Below are positions 54,706 to 63,774 of a DNA stretch of 64,000 nucleotides, piece after piece. A model generated the notes under the pieces. The model was not told where the DNA came from and made no database searches. It saw nothing but the letters and a program-made list of their open reading frames with translations. A program made the translations under genes and the position numbers. The stretch comes from Marinifilum breve (GTDB lineage Bacteria > Bacteroidota > Bacteroidia > Bacteroidales > Marinifilaceae). Each line of letters opens with the position of its first letter. Position 1 is the stretch's first letter. Location of the stretch: NCBI RefSeq assembly GCF_003202155.1, contig NZ_QFLI01000009.1, forward strand, positions 62,001 to 126,000, read 5' to 3'.

Positions 54706-56238
54706 ATGAGCGAAAAGAAAGTCAGAGTTCGATTTGCACCAAGTCCGACCGGACCGTTGCATATGGGTGGTGTAAGAACAGCCTTATTTAACTATTTATT
54801 TGCGAGAAAGCACAATGGTGAATTTTTGTTGCGTATCGAGGATACCGATCAAACAAGATATGTTCCAGGAGCTGAGGATTATATTGTAGAAGCATTAAAA
54901 TGGTGTGGAATTACAATTGATGAGGGAGCTACCGTGGGAGGTGAATATGGTCCTTATCGTCAGTCGGAACGTAAGCCAATGTATCGTGAGTATGCCGATA
55001 AGCTGATTGCTTCGGGAGATGCTTATTATGCATTTGATACTCCAGAGGAATTGGATGCTATCCGTAAGAAGTGCGAAGAAGAAAAGAAGACTTTTATATA
55101 CAATCACGAAACTCGTGAAAATTTGAATAACTCATTGGCGTTGCCTGCCGAAGAGGTTCAAAGAAAGATTGAAGCGGGTGAAGCATATGTAGTTCGTTTT
55201 AAAATGCCAGTTGGCGAGGAATTACACATGGATGATGAAATTCGTGGTCATGTAGTATTCAATACATCTACTTTGGATGATAAAGTATTGTTCAAATCAG
55301 ATGGAATGCCAACTTACCATTTGGCAAATGTGGTAGATGACTATTTGATGAAGATTTCTCACGTAATTCGTGGTGAGGAATGGTTGCCATCAATGCCATT
55401 ACACGTGTTGCTTTACAGACAATTAGGATGGGGTGAAGATATGCCTAAATTCGCACACTTGCCGTTAATTTTAAAGCCAGTTGGTAAAGGAAAATTAAGC
55501 AAGCGTGATGGCGATAAGTTAGGTTTCCCAGTGTTCCCATTGTTGTGGACTGATCCGAAAAGCAATGATATTTCTTCAGGATACCGTGAAGATGGATATT
55601 TCCCGGAAGCTTTCGTGAACATGTTGGCTTTCTTGGGTTGGAACCCGGGAACTGAGCAGGAAATCTTCTCAATGGAAGAGCTTTCACAAGCATTCTCATT
55701 GGAGAGAGTTAATAAATCAGGTGCGAAGTTCGATCCTGAGAAAACCAAATGGTACAATCGTCAATACCTGGTGAATAAATCAGATGAAGAGATTGGTAAC
55801 CTATTTACTGAAGAGGTACTAAAAGCAAAAGAGATTGAAGCTGATCAAGCTGTTGTGAACCGTGTATGCGGAATGGTGAAAGATCGTGTAGATTTTATTG
55901 CTGAACTTTGGGATCAGGTGAATTTCTTCTTCGAAGCTCCAAAAGAGTACGATGCGAAGACCATGAAAAAAGGATGGAAAGCTGATACACCTGAATTAAT
56001 GACCGAATTAAAAGGCATTTTGGAAGGCATTGAAGACTTCTCATCAGCAAATACAGAGGAAGTAGTTAAAGAATGGATCACTTCAAAGGAAATTGGCTTT
56101 GGAAAAGTGATGAACCCATTCCGTTTGGCTATGGTAGGTGCAGGTAAAGGCCCTCACATGTTCGATATCATCGAAATTCTTGGAAAAGAAGAAACCATTG
56201 CTCGTTTGGATTTTACAATGGAGAATATCAAAAAATAG
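54706..56238 (+). CDS. gltX: glutamyl-tRNA synthetase
   Basis: A 510-residue class I synthetase charging tRNA-Glu. HIGH-equivalent HMGG is in [15 protein letters not shown] (about residues 11-25) and the KMSKS-equivalent [10 protein letters not shown] is near residue 262. Since glnS is also present at 57175-58887, this enzyme is probably discriminating and does not need to mischarge tRNA-Gln. A TATCTTTG -7 box is at 54675-54682, about 24 bp before the start. Confidence 0.97.
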   Translation: MSEKKVRVRFAPSPTGPLHMGGVRTALFNYLFARKHNGEFLLRIEDTDQTRYVPGAEDYIVEALKWCGITIDEGATVGGEYGPYRQSERKPMYREYADKLIASGDAYYAFDTPEELDAIRKKCEEEKKTFIYNHETRENLNNSLALPAEEVQRKIEAGEAYVVRFKMPVGEELHMDDEIRGHVVFNTSTLDDKVLFKSDGMPTYHLANVVDDYLMKISHVIRGEEWLPSMPLHVLLYRQLGWGEDMPKFAHLPLILKPVGKGKLSKRDGDKLGFPVFPLLWTDPKSNDISSGYREDGYFPEAFVNMLAFLGWNPGTEQEIFSMEELSQAFSLERVNKSGAKFDPEKTKWYNRQYLVNKSDEEIGNLFTEEVLKAKEIEADQAVVNRVCGMVKDRVDFIAELWDQVNFFFEAPKEYDAKTMKKGWKADTPELMTELKGILEGIEDFSSANTEEVVKEWITSKEIGFGKVMNPFRLAMVGAGKGPHMFDIIEILGKEETIARLDFTMENIKK

Positions 56239-56259
56239 ATCATTATTTAAAGATATAAG

Positions 56260-56294
56260 AAGGGCTGTCAATTCATGATTGACAGCCCTTTTCT
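56260..56294 (+). terminator. gltX intrinsic terminator
   Basis: A perfect 13-bp stem (56260-56272 with 56278-56290, core AAGGGCTGTCAAT) and 5-nt loop, followed by TTCTTTT. It may also serve the convergent gene. Confidence 0.88.
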
Positions 56295-56310
56295 TTTAGT
56301 ATAATGTGAT

Positions 56311-56907
56311 TTAGCCTCTGCGTCTTTCCAAAAGAATCATCATCATAAGACTCAACATGATTCTGTCATCATCTTCCTCGTTCATTTCTCCCAATTTTGT
56401 CAATTCGAATCTACGACCAAAGAAGGAAGGCATCTTTTTCAAGCGAATAATTTCTTGTTCATCCTGATCTTTCACAATGTAAGATGGATTGAAAAGGTAA
56501 CCAGTAAGAATTCCCAATACAGGAACTTGCGATAGAATTGAATCCAATACCTTGATCCAGCCATTCTCTTCGCGAATATTGTATTTCTCTTGTTCGCTAC
56601 CGTTAAATATTTTGTATTCCGCTTTCCAAATGGATTTCCATCCCTTTCGAACCACCTTACCAAATTCTTTTTGATCTTCATCCAAGAACTTATAGGCAGT
56701 AGAAAAATCTAACCACTTATCGGCTTTAATGCTATAGTTTTGTTTTGTACGGCTTTCGTCACTATAAATTTGGATATCCTCTTTTAGCTTGAACATTTTC
56801 TGGCGAACGTAAGCTAATGTTTTACCATCGGCATCGGTAGCCGTAAAATCGTTGGCAATGGTAGAAACTTTGAATTCAAAGTTTACCGGGAATTGTATTT
56901 TTTGCAT
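56311..56907 (-). CDS. LURP-one/scramblase-like beta-barrel protein
   Basis: A 198-residue protein beginning with a LURP-one-like pattern: FEFKVSTIANDFTATDADGKTLAYVRQKMFKLKEDIQIYSDE, which resembles the Tubby-C/scramblase fold of bacterial LURP-one-related proteins. After about residue 120 there is a short hydrophobic stretch (ILSQVPVLGILTGYLFN) and a methionine/acid-rich C-terminus (EEDDDRIMLSLMMMILLERRRG). No partner gene is evident. The fold is suggested by pattern only; function is unknown. Confidence 0.6.
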   Translation of the reverse strand: MQKIQFPVNFEFKVSTIANDFTATDADGKTLAYVRQKMFKLKEDIQIYSDESRTKQNYSIKADKWLDFSTAYKFLDEDQKEFGKVVRKGWKSIWKAEYKIFNGSEQEKYNIREENGWIKVLDSILSQVPVLGILTGYLFNPSYIVKDQDEQEIIRLKKMPSFFGRRFELTKLGEMNEEDDDRIMLSLMMMILLERRRG

Positions 56908-57060
56908 TTGATGTGATTATAATTAATGAGGACGGCAAAATTAGATAAAGAGTTTTACTGAACAAAACAAAAATATTATAAATACACAATAAGAATGAAC
57001 TGTTTTAGCCATGGCAATTGAATAGGGTTTTATAAAATTGTCAATTCAAATTTCTACAAA

Positions 57061-57112
57061 TATCAATTGCCCCATGAATTACTCCGGGTTTTAACCCAGG
57101 ACAATGGATATA
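57061..57112. repeat. possible dispersed intergenic palindromic element
   Basis: Contains CGGGTTTTAACCC-type inverted repeat at about 57084-57098 flanked by CAATTG and ACAATGG. Its minus-strand translation (HCPGLKPGVIHGAIDI) is of a kind I have often seen as spurious peptides from intergenic repeats in Bacteroidota. Only one copy is in this window. Confidence 0.4.
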
Positions 57113-57116
57113 AAAA

Positions 57117-57147
57117 AACCTGTCAGGATTCTAAATCCTGACAGGTT
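57117..57147 (-). terminator. glnS intrinsic terminator
   Basis: A perfect 14-bp stem (57117-57130 with 57134-57147, core AACCTGTCAGGATT) with 3-nt loop; on the minus strand it is followed by seven T. It lies about 28 bp after the glnS stop. Confidence 0.93.
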
Positions 57148-57174
57148 TGTATTTTATCTAGCTACAGCTAAAAA

Positions 57175-58887
57175 TTATTTCTTCTTCTGAGCTTTTGCCC
57201 AAGAATCTTTTAGCGATACAGTACGGTTAAAGATCAATTGATCAGCATTGGTATCCTTATCAACCGAGAAGTATCCCAAACGTGTAAACTGGAAGTGATC
57301 TTCAGCCTTAGCATCTTTCAAGCATGGTTCAACGTAGCAGTCTTTCAAAATCTCCAATGAATCAGGATTAATGAAATCCTTGAAATCTTTGTCCTTGTGT
57401 CCATCAGGAGCTTCGTCGTTAAACAAACGATCGTAAACGCGAACTTCAGCTTTAGCTGCATGTTTTGCAGATACCCAGTGAAGTGTACCTTTAACTTTAC
57501 GCTTGCTCTCTTCGGTTCCGCTACCACTCTTCGATTTAGGATCGTAAGTACAGTGAATTTCGGTGATGTTTCCATCAGCATCATACACCGCTTTCTCGCA
57601 CATTACAATGTAACCTGCCTTTAAACGAACCTCGCGACCCGGAGTCATTCTAAAGAATTTGCGTGGTGCATCTTCCATAAAGTCGTTGCGCTCGATATAC
57701 AATTCACGCGAGAATGGAATTTCGCGAGTTCCTGCATTCTCATCTTCCGGATTGTTATCAATGGTCAACCACTCTTCTTCTCCTTCGGCATAGTTGGTGA
57801 TTACCAATTTTACCGGATCCAATACACCCATTACACGAGTTGCAGTTTTGTTCAAGTCTTCGCGAACACAGAACTCCAGTAAAGAAACATCAATAACATT
57901 GTTACGTTTTGCTACACCAATGGTATCGGCAAAGTTGCGAATAGCTGCAGGAGTATAACCTCTACGACGCAAACCAGAAACGGTTGGCATTCGTGGATCG
58001 TCCCATCCATTTACATGACCATCGGTAACCAATTCCAATAACTTACGCTTACTCATTACTGTATAGCTTAAGTTTAAGCGAGCAAATTCGCGCTGCTTAG
58101 GTCTGTATTCAGTATCAGTAATGTTATCGATAAACCATTCGTAAAGCGGACGGTGAACTTCGAATTCCAATGTACAAATTGAGTGAGTAATTCCCTCGAT
58201 ATAATCCGACTCGCCATGAGCATAGTCGTACATTGGGTAAATACACCATTTGTCGCCAGTACGGTGATGATGCGCATGCATAATACGATACATCAACGGA
58301 TCGCGCATGTGCATGTTTGGTGAAGCCATATCGATTTTAGCACGCAATACTTTTTCACCATCCTTGTATTCACCATTCTTCATTCTTGCGAACAAATCAA
58401 GGTTTTCCTCAACGCTGCGGTTACGGAAAGGACTTTCGGTTCCCGGAACTGTTGGACTTCCTTTTTGCTCTGCAATTTGCTCAGCAGTCTGATCATCAAC
58501 ATAGGCTTTGCCATCTTTGATTAACTGAACTGCCCAATCGTATAACTGATCGAAATAATCAGAAGTATAATGTGGTTCACCTTCCCATTCGAAACCCAAC
58601 CATTTGATGTCTTCCATAATAGAATCAACATACTCTGTATCTTCCTTAACTGGGTTGGTATCGTCGAATCGTAAATTACATTTTCCCTGGTATTGTTGGG
58701 CAAGGCTAAAGTTTAGGCAAATTGCCTTTGCATGACCGATGTGAAGATACCCATTTGGTTCTGGTGGGAATCGGGTGTGTACTCTTCCATCATTTACATT
58801 GTTTTGCAGATCTTCCTCGATGATCTGTTGGATAAAATTCAGAGATTTTTCGTTAGCACTCTCTTCCTTTACAGTTTTGTTATCCAT
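57175..58887 (-). CDS. glnS: glutaminyl-tRNA synthetase
   Basis: A 570-residue class I synthetase charging tRNA-Gln directly. HIGH is in [16 protein letters not shown] near residue 45, and the KMSKS-equivalent VMSKRKL is near residue 270; the C-terminal two-barrel anticodon-binding domain follows. The frame stays open upstream to 59022, but that 45-residue extension is rich in aromatic and basic residues and lacks family similarity, so ATG 58887 (MDNKTVKEE) is taken. With gltX nearby, both direct charging routes are present. Confidence 0.97.
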   Translation of the reverse strand: MDNKTVKEESANEKSLNFIQQIIEEDLQNNVNDGRVHTRFPPEPNGYLHIGHAKAICLNFSLAQQYQGKCNLRFDDTNPVKEDTEYVDSIMEDIKWLGFEWEGEPHYTSDYFDQLYDWAVQLIKDGKAYVDDQTAEQIAEQKGSPTVPGTESPFRNRSVEENLDLFARMKNGEYKDGEKVLRAKIDMASPNMHMRDPLMYRIMHAHHHRTGDKWCIYPMYDYAHGESDYIEGITHSICTLEFEVHRPLYEWFIDNITDTEYRPKQREFARLNLSYTVMSKRKLLELVTDGHVNGWDDPRMPTVSGLRRRGYTPAAIRNFADTIGVAKRNNVIDVSLLEFCVREDLNKTATRVMGVLDPVKLVITNYAEGEEEWLTIDNNPEDENAGTREIPFSRELYIERNDFMEDAPRKFFRMTPGREVRLKAGYIVMCEKAVYDADGNITEIHCTYDPKSKSGSGTEESKRKVKGTLHWVSAKHAAKAEVRVYDRLFNDEAPDGHKDKDFKDFINPDSLEILKDCYVEPCLKDAKAEDHFQFTRLGYFSVDKDTNADQLIFNRTVSLKDSWAKAQKKK

Positions 58888-59060
58888 GTTTTTCAATTTA
58901 AAATGATACAATGATTTGCCTCGGATTCGATTGAATCCTGCCTTGCTTTTCGTTTCGAAATGCACAAACATAAATTTACAATAAATCTTTACATCTGTAC
59001 CTGTTTGAAAACGAAAAAACAAAAGTAGATAAAATACGCTAAAATCAATTACGATTTAGT

Positions 59061-59140
59061 AATTACGAATGACGAATTTATTTAAAATTTGAGCTTGCTA
59101 AATTTTAATACTCGTAATTCCTCTTTCGTAATTCGTAATT
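59061..59140. repeat. nested palindromic intergenic element between glnS and folB
   Basis: Outer arms AATTACGAATGACGAATT (59061-59078) and TTTCGTAATTCGTAATT (59124-59140) are imperfect inverted repeats. Inside lies AAAATTTGAGC/GCTAAATTTT (59084-59094 and 59097-59106), a near-perfect palindrome with one bulge. No transposase or target duplication is visible. Confidence 0.6.
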
Positions 59141-59180
59141 TAATTTCTATTTTCGCCACAAAATATATAAGAACAGACAG

Positions 59181-59531
59181 ATGGGAATTATCGAATTGGA
59201 AGGCATGGAGTTTTATGCCTATCACGGATGTTTTAAAGAGGAGCAGATTGTAGGGAACAAGTTCACCGTGTATGTACGCATGGAGTATGATGAAACAAAA
59301 GCTGCCAAAAGCGATTACATTGGCGATGCGTTGAACTACCAGCGTGCCTACGAAAAAATTAAGGAGCAACTGCAAATTAAGTCGCATTTGTTGGAGCATG
59401 TTTGCCAGCGAATTTTGGATATGTTGTACGAAAACTTCCCAGAATTGCAGCATGCAACGGTAAAAGTATCGAAAATGAACCCGCCAATGGGTGGACAAAT
59501 AGAAAAAGTTAGCCTTACACTAAGTCGTTAA
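59181..59531 (+). CDS. folB: dihydroneopterin aldolase
   Basis: A 116-residue folate-pathway enzyme converting dihydroneopterin to 6-hydroxymethyl-dihydropterin. Family motifs are IELEGMEFYAYHGCFKEEQ (N-terminal substrate pocket with Tyr/His), DALNYQRAYEKIKE and the C-terminal KVSKMNPPMGGQIEKV with the catalytic lysine. Length is normal. It is a single gene, followed by tRNA-Cys on the same strand. Confidence 0.95.
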   Translation: MGIIELEGMEFYAYHGCFKEEQIVGNKFTVYVRMEYDETKAAKSDYIGDALNYQRAYEKIKEQLQIKSHLLEHVCQRILDMLYENFPELQHATVKVSKMNPPMGGQIEKVSLTLSR

Positions 59532-59595
59532 GCTATTGATAATGCTAAGCTTGCATTGTGGACGTAAAATTTTTGTTACAAAAGCTAGCAAAAAG

Positions 59596-59628
59596 TTTGC
59601 ATAGGTAAAACAGAAATTTATATCTTTG
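59596..59628 (+). promoter_or_regulatory. tRNA-Cys promoter
   Basis: TTTG (59596-59599), 21-bp spacer, TATCTTTG (59621-59628); predicted start near 59635, about 15 nt before the mature tRNA. Confidence 0.65.
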
Positions 59629-59649
59629 CAACGCCTTTAAGGGAGATAG

Positions 59650-59720
59650 GGTCTCTTGGCCGAGTGGCTAGGCAGCGGTCTGCAAAACCGTCTACGGCGG
59701 TTCGAATCCGCCAGAGACCT
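59650..59720 (+). tRNA. tRNA-Cys (GCA)
   Basis: A 71-nt cloverleaf: acceptor GGTCTCT/AGAGACC, D-stem GCC/GGC, anticodon stem GCGGT/ACCGT with loop CTGCAAA (anticodon GCA), T-arm GGCGG-TTCGAAT-CCGCC and discriminator T. CCA is not encoded. It has its own promoter and terminator. Confidence 0.97.
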
Positions 59721-59735
59721 CTGGAAAATTCGAAT

Positions 59736-59772
59736 AAAACCTCATTTGCTTATGCAGATGAGGTTTTTTGTT
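59736..59772 (+). terminator. tRNA-Cys terminator
   Basis: AAAACCTCAT (59736-59745) and ATGAGGTTTT (59758-59767), with inner GC/GC pairing, followed by a T-rich tail. The T-rich tail is also the beginning of the first 53-bp direct repeat. Confidence 0.85.
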
Positions 59773-59820
59773 TTTATATCATCTAGGCTTGTTAATTTCT
59801 TACCATTTATCACACGAAAG
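59768..59820 (+). repeat. 53-bp direct repeat, left copy
   Basis: Matches 60412-60464 at 48 of 53 positions, including the exact 21-bp core from 59794 to 59814 (AATTTCTTACC followed by ATTTATCACA). The two copies bracket the small membrane-protein gene. Confidence 0.9.
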
Positions 59821-59910
59821 AGATAGTAAGAGCGACATTCTGTAACTAGTTTGAACCCATTGGATCAATAGAATGATGGATGATTCATCAAACAAGAGAT
59901 TTTAAACACT

Positions 59911-60405
59911 ATGGATAGAATAATTAAGATTTCATGGAGAAGTCATCTGAAACACCTAAAAGGCTTATTCTTTTTTTTAGCATTCTTCACACTATTTGCA
60001 TTCTATCAGTATTCGAAAGGGATACAGCATAATATAGATGCTTTGGTTGTAGTCTTTGCCTTCATGATTGGTTATTCGATTTTAGTTCTATATCTGCATT
60101 TGGAGTACTACTTCACCAATAAAGGAGTTAGCTTAACTATTGAAAGGGATAAAATTATTTATTCCAAAAAAGGTGTAGATGAGGAAATAAATTTTCAGGA
60201 CATTAAGAAAATTAAACGATTCATGACACGCAGGCTATACAATGGCAAACATATGATACTGCCTACAGATTTCTATCACTATACTAAAATCACATTAAGG
60301 AATGATGAAAGTTATGTAATAACAAGTTTGCTATTTCCTGATGCGAAGCAGAAGTGGCCTGGAAATGTGGAGCGTAAATTAAAAATTATAACTTTTGTCG
60401 ACTAA
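59911..60405 (+). CDS. small membrane protein with two helices and a cytosolic PH-like domain
   Basis: A 164-residue protein with two hydrophobic segments (about 18-36, FFFLAFFTLFAFYQY, and 42-62, VVVFAFMIGYSILVLYL) and a soluble C-terminal domain of about 90 residues (GVSLTIERDKIIYSKKGVDEEINF, DIKKIKRFM, YHYTKITLRNDESYVITSLLF). The pattern resembles bacterial membrane-anchored PH-like (YcxB/DUF-type) domains. I do not recognise a specific family. It is bracketed by 53-bp direct repeats downstream of tRNA-Cys, suggesting that this gene arrived or was duplicated as a cassette. Confidence 0.75.
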   Translation: MDRIIKISWRSHLKHLKGLFFFLAFFTLFAFYQYSKGIQHNIDALVVVFAFMIGYSILVLYLHLEYYFTNKGVSLTIERDKIIYSKKGVDEEINFQDIKKIKRFMTRRLYNGKHMILPTDFYHYTKITLRNDESYVITSLLFPDAKQKWPGNVERKLKIITFVD

Positions 60406-60411
60406 GGCATC

Positions 60412-60464
60412 TTGTTTTTGTACCATCCAGGCTTGTGAATTTCTTACCATTTATCACAGGAAAG
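60412..60464 (+). repeat. 53-bp direct repeat, right copy
   Basis: Second copy of the element at 59768-59820, 644 bp downstream, five mismatches. It starts six bases after the stop of the enclosed gene. Confidence 0.9.
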
Positions 60465-60524
60465 GATTGGTGCGATAGCGGGGTTGGTTTGGCAATATCC
60501 GACTCATAATGCTATAATAAAAAA

Positions 60525-60540
60525 GAGCCCCGAAGGGCTC
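60525..60540 (-). terminator. intrinsic terminator of DUF6261-type gene
   Basis: On the minus strand GAGCCC-TTCG-GGGCTC, a 6-bp GC-rich stem with a UUCG tetraloop, followed by TTTTTT. Confidence 0.92.
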
Positions 60541-60559
60541 AATTACTAAAATGTCTGAA

Positions 60560-61324
60560 CTACTCAGCAGCCTCTTCGGCTGGAGTCTCTTGATTTTCCG
60601 TTTCCGGACTTGTTTCTTTTTTGCTTTTAATGCGAGGAGCAAGCATCTTGTTGTACTCGTCAACCAGTTGGTTTATCAACTTGGTAATTTTGTCGTATTC
60701 GCCGCCACTACTCAAAGTAGCGTAGGCTTGCAAATGGTCCATAAGCTTGCGGTAACTCACTATAATACCCGCTCGCATTTCATTCGATGATGCTTCTGGA
60801 TGTTCAGCATTTTCTTCTACTCTGGCCAGATAGCGTTGGTTAAAGCTGGTATTAGTGTTCTTTAATTCCGTTGTCCAATCGCTTAGTTTCAAAGCAGCAA
60901 TTGCATCGATATACTTTTGTTCGCCTTCCCACTTTTCTACCATGCTGCTAATGGTAGAGGTTTCGGCCTGATAATTTAATCGGTCTATATCCCAACCGTA
61001 ATTATCGAAAAAATTTGCCATTAGAATGGCTGCAGCTCGAATCAAATCATCGTAATGATGGATGTAAGATTTCACTTGTAATTCGATTCCTTGAATGGCA
61101 CTATCGCGCTTGGCATCCAATTCTTGCAGTTCAGTTGTAATTTCTGAACCCAACTCTTGCTTGTAAAAACTTGCCAGGGTAGCTACCAGTGCATGTAAAT
61201 CGTCGTACTGCGATTTTACTTTTAATGCCTCTGGATCGTTGGCGCTTAATAGCTGTAAAAAGTTTTGAAAGAATTGAATGAATTCGCTTAGGCGTAGATA
61301 CCTGTAATTGATTGATAAAAACAT
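60560..61324 (-). CDS. DUF6261-type protein of unknown function
   Basis: A 254-residue mostly helical protein with no signal peptide or membrane helix. It opens with NYRYLRLSEFIQFFQNFLQLL and carries ALVATLASFYKQELGSEIT, DAKRDSAIQGIELQVKSYIHHYD and a C-terminal RAGIIVSYRKLMDHLQAYATLSSGG, a pattern I associate with the DUF6261 family common in Bacteroidota. The last 30 residues are an acidic/proline tail (TENQETPAEEAAE). Role unknown. Single gene with a UUCG terminator. Confidence 0.75.
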   Translation of the reverse strand: MFLSINYRYLRLSEFIQFFQNFLQLLSANDPEALKVKSQYDDLHALVATLASFYKQELGSEITTELQELDAKRDSAIQGIELQVKSYIHHYDDLIRAAAILMANFFDNYGWDIDRLNYQAETSTISSMVEKWEGEQKYIDAIAALKLSDWTTELKNTNTSFNQRYLARVEENAEHPEASSNEMRAGIIVSYRKLMDHLQAYATLSSGGEYDKITKLINQLVDEYNKMLAPRIKSKKETSPETENQETPAEEAAE

Positions 61325-61837
61325 AAGTAAATGGTTTTGGTTAGTAAAACTGAATTCAAATTACAAATCTAAAATGAAGAAATAAAGGAAATTATGTATT
61401 TTCTACTGTTAAAAATTGTTAAGGAGTCGGCTATCCCTTATGATATGGGCTTTACAGCTTATTGTAAAATGAGTAAATTTGATTGTTTGGGTAGTGTATT
61501 ATTCTATCTTGCTTAAAATGTGTGTATAAAGCTTACTGCAAACTGCAGGGCCGTTTCTACACCCTGTGTAAACCTTGCTGCAGTCTGCATGGGACTTTCT
61601 ACACCCTGTAGAAACCTTGCTGCAATCTGCAGGGGACTTTCTACACCCTGTAGAAACCTTGCTGCAATCTGCAGGAGACTTTCTACACCCTGTAGAAACC
61701 TTCCTGCAACTTGCAGGAAACATTCTACACCCTGTAGATGACATCTTGCAGTTAACATTTACATTTCCACATCCCAGATTGGTAATTTTATGCTAAAATG
61801 CTTACATTACAGTCAGTTAACCCAACTCAACCGCGCT
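61325..61837. other. 513-bp intergenic region with 42-bp tandem array
   Basis: Holds the tandem array at 61554-61740 and a promoter-like TAAATTTG at 61474-61481. Four frames across the array are open only because the repeat unit is 42 bp, a multiple of three; none has a signal of being a gene. Confidence 0.7.
61554..61740. repeat. 42-bp tandem repeat array, five units
   Basis: Units start at 61554, 61596, 61638, 61680 and 61722, exactly 42 bp apart. Each holds the hairpin TTTCTACA-CCC-TGTAGAAA (8-bp stem) and a second small dyad CTGCA-ATC-TGCAG. The middle copies are nearly identical; the first and last are degenerate. The array is GC-richer than its surroundings. Confidence 0.95.
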
Positions 61838-62962
61838 ATGAAAAAAAAGTACATCTCTCTTCCCCTATTTTTTATTCTAGTATTCTCTTTTTATATCGAC
61901 GGATTTTCTCAGTGTACCTATCAACATAAGCTCGATAGCATTGTGCAGTTGTTGGATATGCCTGGTGCAAAATTCTCCATCATTTACCAGGATGGACGAC
62001 AGGAAAACTATGCAACAGGTTATTCGGATTCTATCCGTAAGGAAAGAATGAATTTGCAACACGTAATGTTTTCGGGAAGTATAGGGAAAACCTACGCTGC
62101 AGCAGTTTTGTACCAATTGGTTGAAGAGGGTAAAGTCGATTTAAAAGAGAAGTTTTTTAACTATTGCAAGGGGGAGTGTTGGTTGTCGAAATTGCCAAAC
62201 ATTGGGGACATTACCGTTGAGATGCTTTTGCAGCACACCAGCGGTTTGCCACGCTATATCGAGAATGAGCAGCTGTGGATCGATATCAAAAATAATCCTG
62301 ATAAGGTGTGGAGCTATAAGGACCGATTGCAGTATGCTTTTGATATGGAAGCGGTGCACAAGGCAGGCGAGGGCTGGGCGTATTCCGATACCAATTATTT
62401 GCTGATAGGGATGCTAATTGAGAAGGTTACGGGCATGGATTACTACGAGGTGGTCAATGCGCGTATTTTGGCGCCGTTGGATTTTAAAGAAACCTACGGG
62501 GCAACCCGTCGCGATGTTCCGAGATTGCCAATTGGCTATTCGGGTTTAGAAGATTTCTTTCACATGCCAAAGCAGATGGTGGTTGAGGGCAGGTATGCTT
62601 TTAATCCGCAAATGGAGTGGACTGGCGGAGGATATGCTTCCACTACATCCGACCTGGCAAAATGGGCCAAGTTTTACTACGAGGCGCTGCCATTTTCCAA
62701 TGAAACGCTGCAGAAAATTGTTACGCCTAATCCCCATGGGGTTTTAAGCGAGTACGATTCCTATGGTATGGGCAGCTTTATTTTTAAAAGTGCGCATGGC
62801 AAAGCCTATGGTCATACGGGTTTCGTTCCCGGATTTCGTTCCATATTCTTGTATTACCCGGAACAAAAAATTGCCGTGGCATTTCAAACCAATTGCGATA
62901 CCTACAAAGGCAAAATGACCCTATTGCATTGTGTCGACGAAATTTTGAAGGCAGAGTTTTAA
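61838..62962 (+). CDS. exported serine hydrolase, beta-lactamase/DD-peptidase (class C-like) family
   Basis: A 374-residue penicillin-binding-protein-like hydrolase. Signal peptide MKKKYISLPLFFILVF to about GFSQ, then S81-I-G-K84 (S-x-x-K), Y182-S-D in place of the usual Y-x-N, and HTGFVPG near residue 327 in place of K-T-G. The LLQHTSGLPRYIE segment is typical of this family. These enzymes include esterases, D-aminopeptidases and beta-lactamase-like proteins; substrate cannot be deduced. The frame extends upstream to 61790, but ATG 61838 begins the signal peptide. Its G+C appears higher than that of neighbouring genes. Confidence 0.9.
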   Translation: MKKKYISLPLFFILVFSFYIDGFSQCTYQHKLDSIVQLLDMPGAKFSIIYQDGRQENYATGYSDSIRKERMNLQHVMFSGSIGKTYAAAVLYQLVEEGKVDLKEKFFNYCKGECWLSKLPNIGDITVEMLLQHTSGLPRYIENEQLWIDIKNNPDKVWSYKDRLQYAFDMEAVHKAGEGWAYSDTNYLLIGMLIEKVTGMDYYEVVNARILAPLDFKETYGATRRDVPRLPIGYSGLEDFFHMPKQMVVEGRYAFNPQMEWTGGGYASTTSDLAKWAKFYYEALPFSNETLQKIVTPNPHGVLSEYDSYGMGSFIFKSAHGKAYGHTGFVPGFRSIFLYYPEQKIAVAFQTNCDTYKGKMTLLHCVDEILKAEF

Positions 62963-63356
62963 TGGATCATTGATTCCTGCTCATTTTCGAAATGATTTTT
63001 TCCCTTTTAGGGAAAATCCTGATAAGGAAAAGGGTGTTTTTAAGAGAAATACAATCAAAAATACACCCTTCTGGCTGTCGCCATCTCCCCTGGAAGGGGA
63101 GAATTTAGAATTAAACGATTGTATATTTAATTCTCTGTCGAATTATTTTCAGGAAAATAAATGAGAATTAAGAGACACTGATTTCATTCTTACTCACATT
63201 TGCGTTTACTGATTAGTTCATTGATAATTGTTCACTGTTTATTGCTCATTGTTTACTGATAACTGATTTATTTTTTTTAATTTGGTAGTGGTTCAGAAAG
63301 GCCGTGAATAGAGCCTTTCAAGAGTTTTGTTCCCCTATATTATTAAACTATTGAAT
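62963..63356. other. 394-bp intergenic region with repeat elements
   Basis: Contains a hairpin TTTTCCC/GGGAAAA (62998-63016), the palindromic element at 63030-63101, and a low-complexity stretch at 63190-63270 of recurring GTTTACTG/GTTCACTG/GCTCATTG motifs. No gene is seen. Confidence 0.6.
63030..63101. repeat. possible dispersed palindromic element
   Basis: AAGGGTGT (63030-63037) pairs with ACACCCTT (63063-63070), followed by a perfect CTCCCCT-gga-AGGGGAG hairpin (63085-63101). The sequence CACCCTTCTGGCTGTCGCCATCT-type arrangement resembles intergenic repeats seen across Bacteroidota; only one copy is in this window. Confidence 0.55.
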
Positions 63357-63710
63357 ATGAATATTTTTACAAGCAATGATAATGGACCCAAAACAAGTTT
63401 TACTGCTTTGGAGTTGATGGAGGAGTTGGAAAAGGGTTCGGATATTTTACTGATCGACATTCGTGAACCGCATGAATTGGCGAAAGAAGGGATCGAGAAT
63501 TCCATTCACATTCCGATGGGAGAGATTCAAAATAAGATTCCTACCCTGCCTAAGGATAAGGACATTATTATTTTCTGCCATTTGGGATTTAGAAGCAAGC
63601 AGGTGAGAAATTACTTGCGCAAAATAGGCTTCCATAAGGTAGCGCATCTAAAAGGTGGATTGTACAGTTGGAATCGCCAACTAAAGAAAATGAAAGCTGA
63701 GACTTATTAG
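63357..63710 (+). CDS. rhodanese-like domain protein
   Basis: A 117-residue single-domain rhodanese. The CDC25-like body (DILLIDIREPHELAKEGIENSIHIPMGEI) is followed by the active-site loop with C74 in FCHLGFRSKQV, consistent with sulfur transfer. The C-terminal HLKGGLYSWNRQL matches the family. A TTG at 63327 is in frame, but ATG 63357 is preferred. No partner enzyme is adjacent; physiological acceptor is unknown. Confidence 0.93.
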   Translation: MNIFTSNDNGPKTSFTALELMEELEKGSDILLIDIREPHELAKEGIENSIHIPMGEIQNKIPTLPKDKDIIIFCHLGFRSKQVRNYLRKIGFHKVAHLKGGLYSWNRQLKKMKAETY

Positions 63711-63738
63711 TCGTACTCAGCTTATTAAAGCATAAAAG

Positions 63739-63774
63739 GAAAGCTCAATAATTTGGTTTATTGAGCTTTCTTTA
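63739..63774 (+). terminator. rhodanese gene terminator
   Basis: A perfect 13-bp stem (63739-63751 with 63758-63770, core GAAAGCTCAATAA) with a 6-nt loop, followed by TTTAT. Confidence 0.85.

Noticed and set aside
58888-59022. GlnS N-terminal extension of 45 residues.
   Set aside because: The extension has no similarity to GlnS N-termini and the ATG at 58887 gives the standard length.
61554-61740. CRISPR array.
   Set aside because: The units are contiguous and lack unique spacers, and no cas genes are in the window.
61499-61796. Four overlapping open frames with 14-residue repeats, as repeat proteins.
   Set aside because: The repeat unit is 42 bp, so frames stay open by period alone on both strands; no signal or conserved start was found.
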